Shown here one piece after another: positions 55,659 through 55,883 of a stretch of 55,883 nucleotides of DNA. The position numbers and the translations under genes are program-made. The stretch lies in IMG/VR virus record IMGVR_UViG_3300005264_000063, positions 1-55,883 of that record. One strand, 5' to 3'. The notes beneath the pieces were generated by a model that worked only from the letters and a program-made list of their open reading frames with translations, did no database searches and was not told the origin of the DNA. Position 1 is the stretch's first letter; each line of letters starts with the position of its first letter. Source of the DNA: a virus.

Positions 55659-55883
55659 TTAATCCCTCCTGATGCCCTGCAAAATTCTATTATACAAAGG
55701 CAGTTGTAAACTTTTGTTCACTCTTTTTTTAGGTACTTCCATTAATCCTCTCTTAGCCACACCCTTGGAATACACGCTTGGGATTTTATTAGCTAATGGC
55801 TCTAAGACATTACTTAGTGCATTAAGAGGCTTTATTTTCTTAGCAGCGTTCCCTGCGTCGTGAAGAAAAGAAGCCGTCCCAGT
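55659..55883 (-). CDS. C-terminal end of an unknown basic protein, cut by edge
   Basis: An uninterrupted frame from the right edge to TAA at 55659-55661 encodes 74 residues: SFLHDAGNAAKKIKPLNALS, then PLANKIPSVYSKGVAKRG, VPKKRVNKSLQLPLYNRIL. Basic, with an amphipathic helical character that recalls membrane-active minor virion proteins, but too little is visible to assign. It precedes the fibre cassette. Confidence 0.6.
   Translation of the reverse strand, partial: TGTASFLHDAGNAAKKIKPLNALSNVLEPLANKIPSVYSKGVAKRGLMEVPKKRVNKSLQLPLYNRILQGIRRD

Noticed and set aside
1-55883. Direct terminal repeats marking complete genome ends
   Set aside because: The repeat at 1-105 recurs at 48250, not at the right edge, so it is not a terminal repeat.
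1-55883. Simple circular closure of the window
   Set aside because: Joining base 55883 to base 1 puts the two cut minus-strand genes in different frames and gives an unnatural ending, so some sequence is likely missing.

Overview
The window is part of a double-stranded DNA tailed-phage genome. It is AT-rich, densely packed, and most gene junctions are ATGA or TAATG overlaps. The virion genes (P22-type portal, large terminase, scaffold, HK97-fold-type capsid, head-to-tail adaptor, glycine-rich ejection-type proteins, no tape measure or tail tube) point to a short-tailed podovirus. A two-component spanin pair, one member a lipoprotein, and cleavable signal peptides point to a Gram-negative host. 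The low GC content and signal-peptide style would fit Campylobacterota, but that is a guess. No integrase, DNA polymerase, primase, replicative helicase, tRNA or CRISPR array was seen.

Layout. 1-25.8 kb (minus strand) is the late operon, read from a Cys-rich protein and small terminase through large terminase, portal, scaffold, capsid, tail hub and ejection proteins into a first tail-fibre cassette. 25.8-26.67 kb is a divergent control region with three tandem 23-bp repeats, a very AT-rich tract, a consensus-like early promoter and a structured leader. 26.67-36.5 kb (plus strand) holds about 35 mostly small early genes: a lytic transglycosylase with a signal peptide, an SSB-like protein, an XRE regulator, a replication initiator with an origin-like repeat block inside it, a pentapeptide-repeat protein and many zinc-ribbon proteins. 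36.6-37.5 kb (minus) carries RusA resolvase and SSB. 37.6-42.3 kb (plus) carries a ribbon-helix-helix protein, ERF annealase, YqaJ exonuclease, then a nicotinamide (ADP-)ribosyltransferase/PRPP-synthetase-like pair and small zinc proteins. 42.3-55.9 kb (minus) holds a second tail-fibre cassette, a third SSB-like gene and the lysis genes (endolysin, holin, two spanins).

If the genome is circular or circularly permuted, the minus-strand late operon would run off the left edge and re-enter at the right edge, linking capsid, fibre and lysis genes into one block. The first 105 bases repeat an internal sequence at 48250-48354, as expected if the assembly broke at a repeat. The two edges do not join in frame, so some sequence is missing.

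The features most worth following are the putative NAD+ reconstitution pair (39203-41420), which is the layout of phage counter-defence against NAD+-depleting immunity; a possible RNA switch (31836-31937); an origin-like iteron block inside the initiator gene; duplicated and diversified fibre modules; and four places where an apparently single gene is split between frames.
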